Assembly (NCBI GenBank): GCA_945875585.1
Contig: CAMCLK010000035.1
Location: 1 to 52,060, forward strand
Reading direction: 5' to 3'
DNA length: 52,060 nt
Origin: Candidatus Kuenenia stuttgartensis
Lineage (GTDB): Bacteria > Planctomycetota > Planctomycetia > Gemmatales > Gemmataceae
The stretch's first letter is position 1, and every line of letters begins with the position of its first letter. A program made the translations under genes and the position numbers. Positions 50,285-52,060 of the stretch are shown here, in pieces. The notes under the pieces were generated by a model. The model was not told where the DNA came from and did no database searches. It saw only the letters and a list, made by a program, of their open reading frames with translations.

Positions 50285-51173
50285 TGATTCTCTTACCCAC
50301 CTAGCCGAAAAGCTCCTCCGTGATCGGATGGGGCTTTCTCTTCGTGAACCGCTTGAGCAGTTGCCCAGATTCGATTCACTGACTGACGCCCGATTATGGC
50401 GTGTTGGTTCCAAATACCTTCTCAAATGTGTTCCAGCAACGCACTATAACGTTGAAACCGCTCTATTGGCTCGCAACCTACTGGTGGCGTGCCAGGGACT
50501 TGATGGTATCCCTCGCCTCATTCACGCAGACGCGCCTTTGCTAGAGAGCGGTCATGTGTGGATGCTTCTTCCATGGTTTTCTGGAAAACCTTGGAATCCA
50601 TGGCATATTCCTGAATTGGGGATACACGATGCCGCGTGTTCACTTCTCAAGCGCATGCATGATCGATCCGAGTCTGTTTTAGGATATCGAATTGGTGAGT
50701 TGCCCTGCGTTGCATCGCGGTGGGACTGGTTGAAGCGACTTATAAATATGGAATCTTTGTTGGCAGAAATTGATCGTATGGGCGATCTTGAAAGGCGCCT
50801 GGTGCAGCGATTGCTTGCCCGCCAAGGTGATTTTGAAAGAACCATGCGAAAGATGCCAGTCAACGGCACCATGATTGTTATTCATGGTGACCCACGTCCA
50901 GCCAACTGGATCATCAATGACGGTGTTCTATCCGGGCTGATCGATTTTGGAAGCTGTCGATGGGACCACCCGGCCAGCGACCACGCTCGCTTGGTAAGTG
51001 GATTGCCGCGGTCCTTATCGGGTGAAGAAATGACAGTATTCTTGGCGCGTACCAATCGGTGGGGCGCCATGACGCGCTGGCTTGCGATGGTAGTGGAATC
51101 CCAAGCGAGATGGAGCCTGTCGGAGCAGCAGCGGGTTGAAGAACTATTGAAGCTCGATGAAACAGATCAATAA
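50244..51173 (+). CDS. Aminoglycoside phosphotransferase (APH)-like kinase
   Basis: A 309-residue cytoplasmic protein of the APH/choline-kinase-like superfamily. The catalytic loop is VIHGDPRPANWI (HGDxxxxN) and the metal motif is LIDFGSCRWDHP. The ATP-lobe Lys is likely within KYLLKCVP near residue 60. Natural substrates in this superfamily range from antibiotics to choline, sugars and homoserine; the gene gives no sign of which. AAGGGGG lies eight bases before ATG 50244, inside nuoN, so translation is coupled to the complex I operon. A resistance function should not be assumed. Confidence 0.83.
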   Translation: MPSFQPLPWSPSPDDSLTHLAEKLLRDRMGLSLREPLEQLPRFDSLTDARLWRVGSKYLLKCVPATHYNVETALLARNLLVACQGLDGIPRLIHADAPLLESGHVWMLLPWFSGKPWNPWHIPELGIHDAACSLLKRMHDRSESVLGYRIGELPCVASRWDWLKRLINMESLLAEIDRMGDLERRLVQRLLARQGDFERTMRKMPVNGTMIVIHGDPRPANWIINDGVLSGLIDFGSCRWDHPASDHARLVSGLPRSLSGEEMTVFLARTNRWGAMTRWLAMVVESQARWSLSEQQRVEELLKLDETDQ

Positions 51174-51197
51174 AAAAGAACGCAGCATTTGCTGCGT
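51172..51197. terminator. Terminator between the APH-like gene and rpsI
   Basis: Arms ACGCAGCA (51180-51187) and TGCTGCGT (51190-51197) form a perfect eight-base stem with a TT spacer. On the minus strand it is followed by TTCTTTTTTATT, a strong signal ending rpsI. The plus-strand tail (CCTTCTAAATG) is weaker. Confidence 0.85.
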
Positions 51198-51227
51198 CCT
51201 TCTAAATGTAAAAATAGAATCTTGTCG

Positions 51228-51713
51228 TCAACGCTTCGAGAACTGGAAGCTCTTACGGGCACCCTTGTGGCCGTATTTCTTACGTTCTTTCATGCGGCTA
51301 TCTCGGGTAAGGAAGCCAGATTCGCGCAATCTGTCACCCATGGTGAGCACGGGTTGATTGCCAGTTTCGCCTTCCACCGGAGCTGCAGCTTCAGCAGGAG
51401 CAGCCTGTCCTTCGGAAGAGAGGTTGTACATGCGCTTGAGGGCGCGAGCCATACCCTGACAAATAGCGCCAGCCTGACCTGTGATGCCACCGCCATGGAC
51501 AAGAATGTTCGCGTGAACACGGCCGTACATGGACGTGATTTCAAGAGGCCCCATGACAGCCATACGATCTTTGGCCTCGGAGAAAAAATCTTCGAGTTTG
51601 CGGCCATTGATAATGACTTCGCCGGGTCCCTCAAACATGCGGACGCGTGCCACAGAGGTTTTGCGACGGCCAGTGCCGAGGTAGAAGGTCTTTTTGTTGC
51701 GGGGTTCAGCCAC
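51228..51713 (-). CDS. rpsI: 30S ribosomal protein S9 with an internal insertion
   Basis: A 161-residue S9 (uS9), part of the 30S head whose C-terminal tail reaches the P-site tRNA. The core is standard: GTGRRKTSVARVRMFEG at the start, HGGGITGQAGAICQGMARAL, and the end FLTRDSRMKERKKYGHKG with FQFSKR. Between residues 97 and 125 an Ala/Pro/Glu-rich stretch (SSEGQAAPAEAAAPVEG) lengthens a loop, where most bacteria have only a few residues (total about 130). It is downstream of rplM, 12 bases away. Confidence 0.97.
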   Translation of the reverse strand: MAEPRNKKTFYLGTGRRKTSVARVRMFEGPGEVIINGRKLEDFFSEAKDRMAVMGPLEITSMYGRVHANILVHGGGITGQAGAICQGMARALKRMYNLSSEGQAAPAEAAAPVEGETGNQPVLTMGDRLRESGFLTRDSRMKERKKYGHKGARKSFQFSKR

Positions 51714-51725
51714 GAATCAAACTCC

Positions 51726-52060
51726 TCAAATCAGGCCTTGTACGACAAATGGTTTGGGTTGCTGTGCCTGATGCGGGTGCTTGTCACCTGCATAGACGTT
51801 GAGCTTGGACATCTGGCGACGACCGAGCGGATTACGTGGAACCATACGGCGAATGGCTTCACGAATGATCTTTTCGGGTTGCCGAGCCAACAGATCACGC
51901 GCAATCACACGGCGCAAACCGCTAGCATAGTGGGTGTAGTTCTGGTATTCCTTCGTGTCCATCTTATTGCCGGTGAAGGTGATCTTCTCGGCGTTGATGA
52001 TCACGACAAAGTCTCCGGTATCGCAATGGGGCGTATACTCGGGTTTGTGCTTGCCGCGAA
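51726..52060 (-). CDS. rplM: 50S ribosomal protein L13 (5' partial)
   Basis: The 3' part of L13 (uL13); the gene runs off the right edge, so its start is missing. Translation from the edge reads RGKHKPEYTPHCDTGDFVVI and then the typical INAEKITFTGNKMDTKEY, LLARQPEKIIREAIRRMVPRN, and KLNVYAGDKHPHQAQQP. L13 binds 23S rRNA early in large-subunit assembly. The rplM-rpsI order is conserved across bacteria, so it should share a transcript and terminator with rpsI. Confidence 0.97.
   Translation of the reverse strand, partial: RGKHKPEYTPHCDTGDFVVIINAEKITFTGNKMDTKEYQNYTHYASGLRRVIARDLLARQPEKIIREAIRRMVPRNPLGRRQMSKLNVYAGDKHPHQAQQPKPFVVQGLI

Noticed and set aside
50244..51173. Antibiotic resistance gene
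   Set aside because: The APH-like fold is shared with many housekeeping kinases, and nothing in the context points to resistance.
1..52060. tRNA, rRNA, CRISPR array, prophage or replication origin
   Set aside because: I found no clear T-loop/anticodon-arm patterns, rRNA segments, regularly spaced repeats, phage genes or DnaA-box clusters, though reading by eye could miss a single tRNA.

Overview
The window looks like a piece of a planctomycete chromosome. The strongest clues are a cytochrome-type protein carrying the planctomycete PSCyt1/PSD domain set (DUF1587/1592/1588/1585), its partner DUF1552 protein, a PQQ-type beta-propeller, a secreted DUF1080 protein, a DUF3500 protein, a Ser/Thr kinase fused to an FGE-sulfatase-like domain, and a large polymorphic toxin with a Hint domain. 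A member of the Gemmatales is my guess from this gene mix, but I cannot confirm the family from sequence alone. Most of the window is moderately GC-rich; the C-terminal end of the toxin gene is a sharp AT-rich exception.

Layout. 1-2515 (+): 3' part of a Hint-domain polymorphic toxin whose nuclease-like tail is broken by a one-base frameshift, then a small gene that is probably its immunity partner. 2710-4464 (-): a dienelactone-hydrolase-like enzyme and a DUF1080 protein with an Ala/Pro repeat linker. 4603-6141 (+): kinase-FGE fusion. 6132-10979 (-): a four-gene, translationally coupled operon (DUF1592 cytochrome, DUF1552, YkgJ-type cysteine-cluster protein, PQQ propeller). 10980-11425: the only gene-free stretch above 300 bases, rich in hairpins. 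11426-13608 (-): DUF3500, greA, and a second YkgJ-type protein. 13726-19516 (+): small conserved protein, ECF sigma factor, putative anti-sigma factor, secreted alpha/beta hydrolase, comB, glycyl-tRNA synthetase. 19593-24840: typA (-), sixA-like phosphatase (+), then nucleoside hydrolase, trpD and an SDR (-). 24997-32087 (+): large secreted protein of unknown role, metallophosphoesterase, yidC, mnmE. 32134-33051 (-): fatty acid desaturase. 33220-35237 (+): HD-GYP protein coupled to a CPBP membrane protease. 35338-50284 (+): a complete 14-gene complex I operon, nuoA to nuoN in canonical order, with a phosphotransferase-like gene overlapping its end. 51228-52060 (-): rpsI and the 3' part of rplM.

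How the genes work together. The nuo genes encode a full NADH:quinone oxidoreductase including the NADH-oxidising module (E, F, G). yidC and mnmE sit together, as in many bacteria near rnpA-yidC, and rplM-rpsI is the standard ribosomal pair. The DUF1592/DUF1552 operon encodes exported proteins likely acting in the cell envelope. The sigma/anti-sigma pair is a self-contained signalling cassette. The most unusual points are the AT-rich, frameshifted toxin tail, the cysteine-cluster protein embedded in the cytochrome/DUF1552 operon, the kinase and HD-GYP proteins with altered catalytic residues, a secreted protein resembling a catalytically dead subtilase, and an extra Ala/Pro/Glu-rich segment inside ribosomal protein S9.
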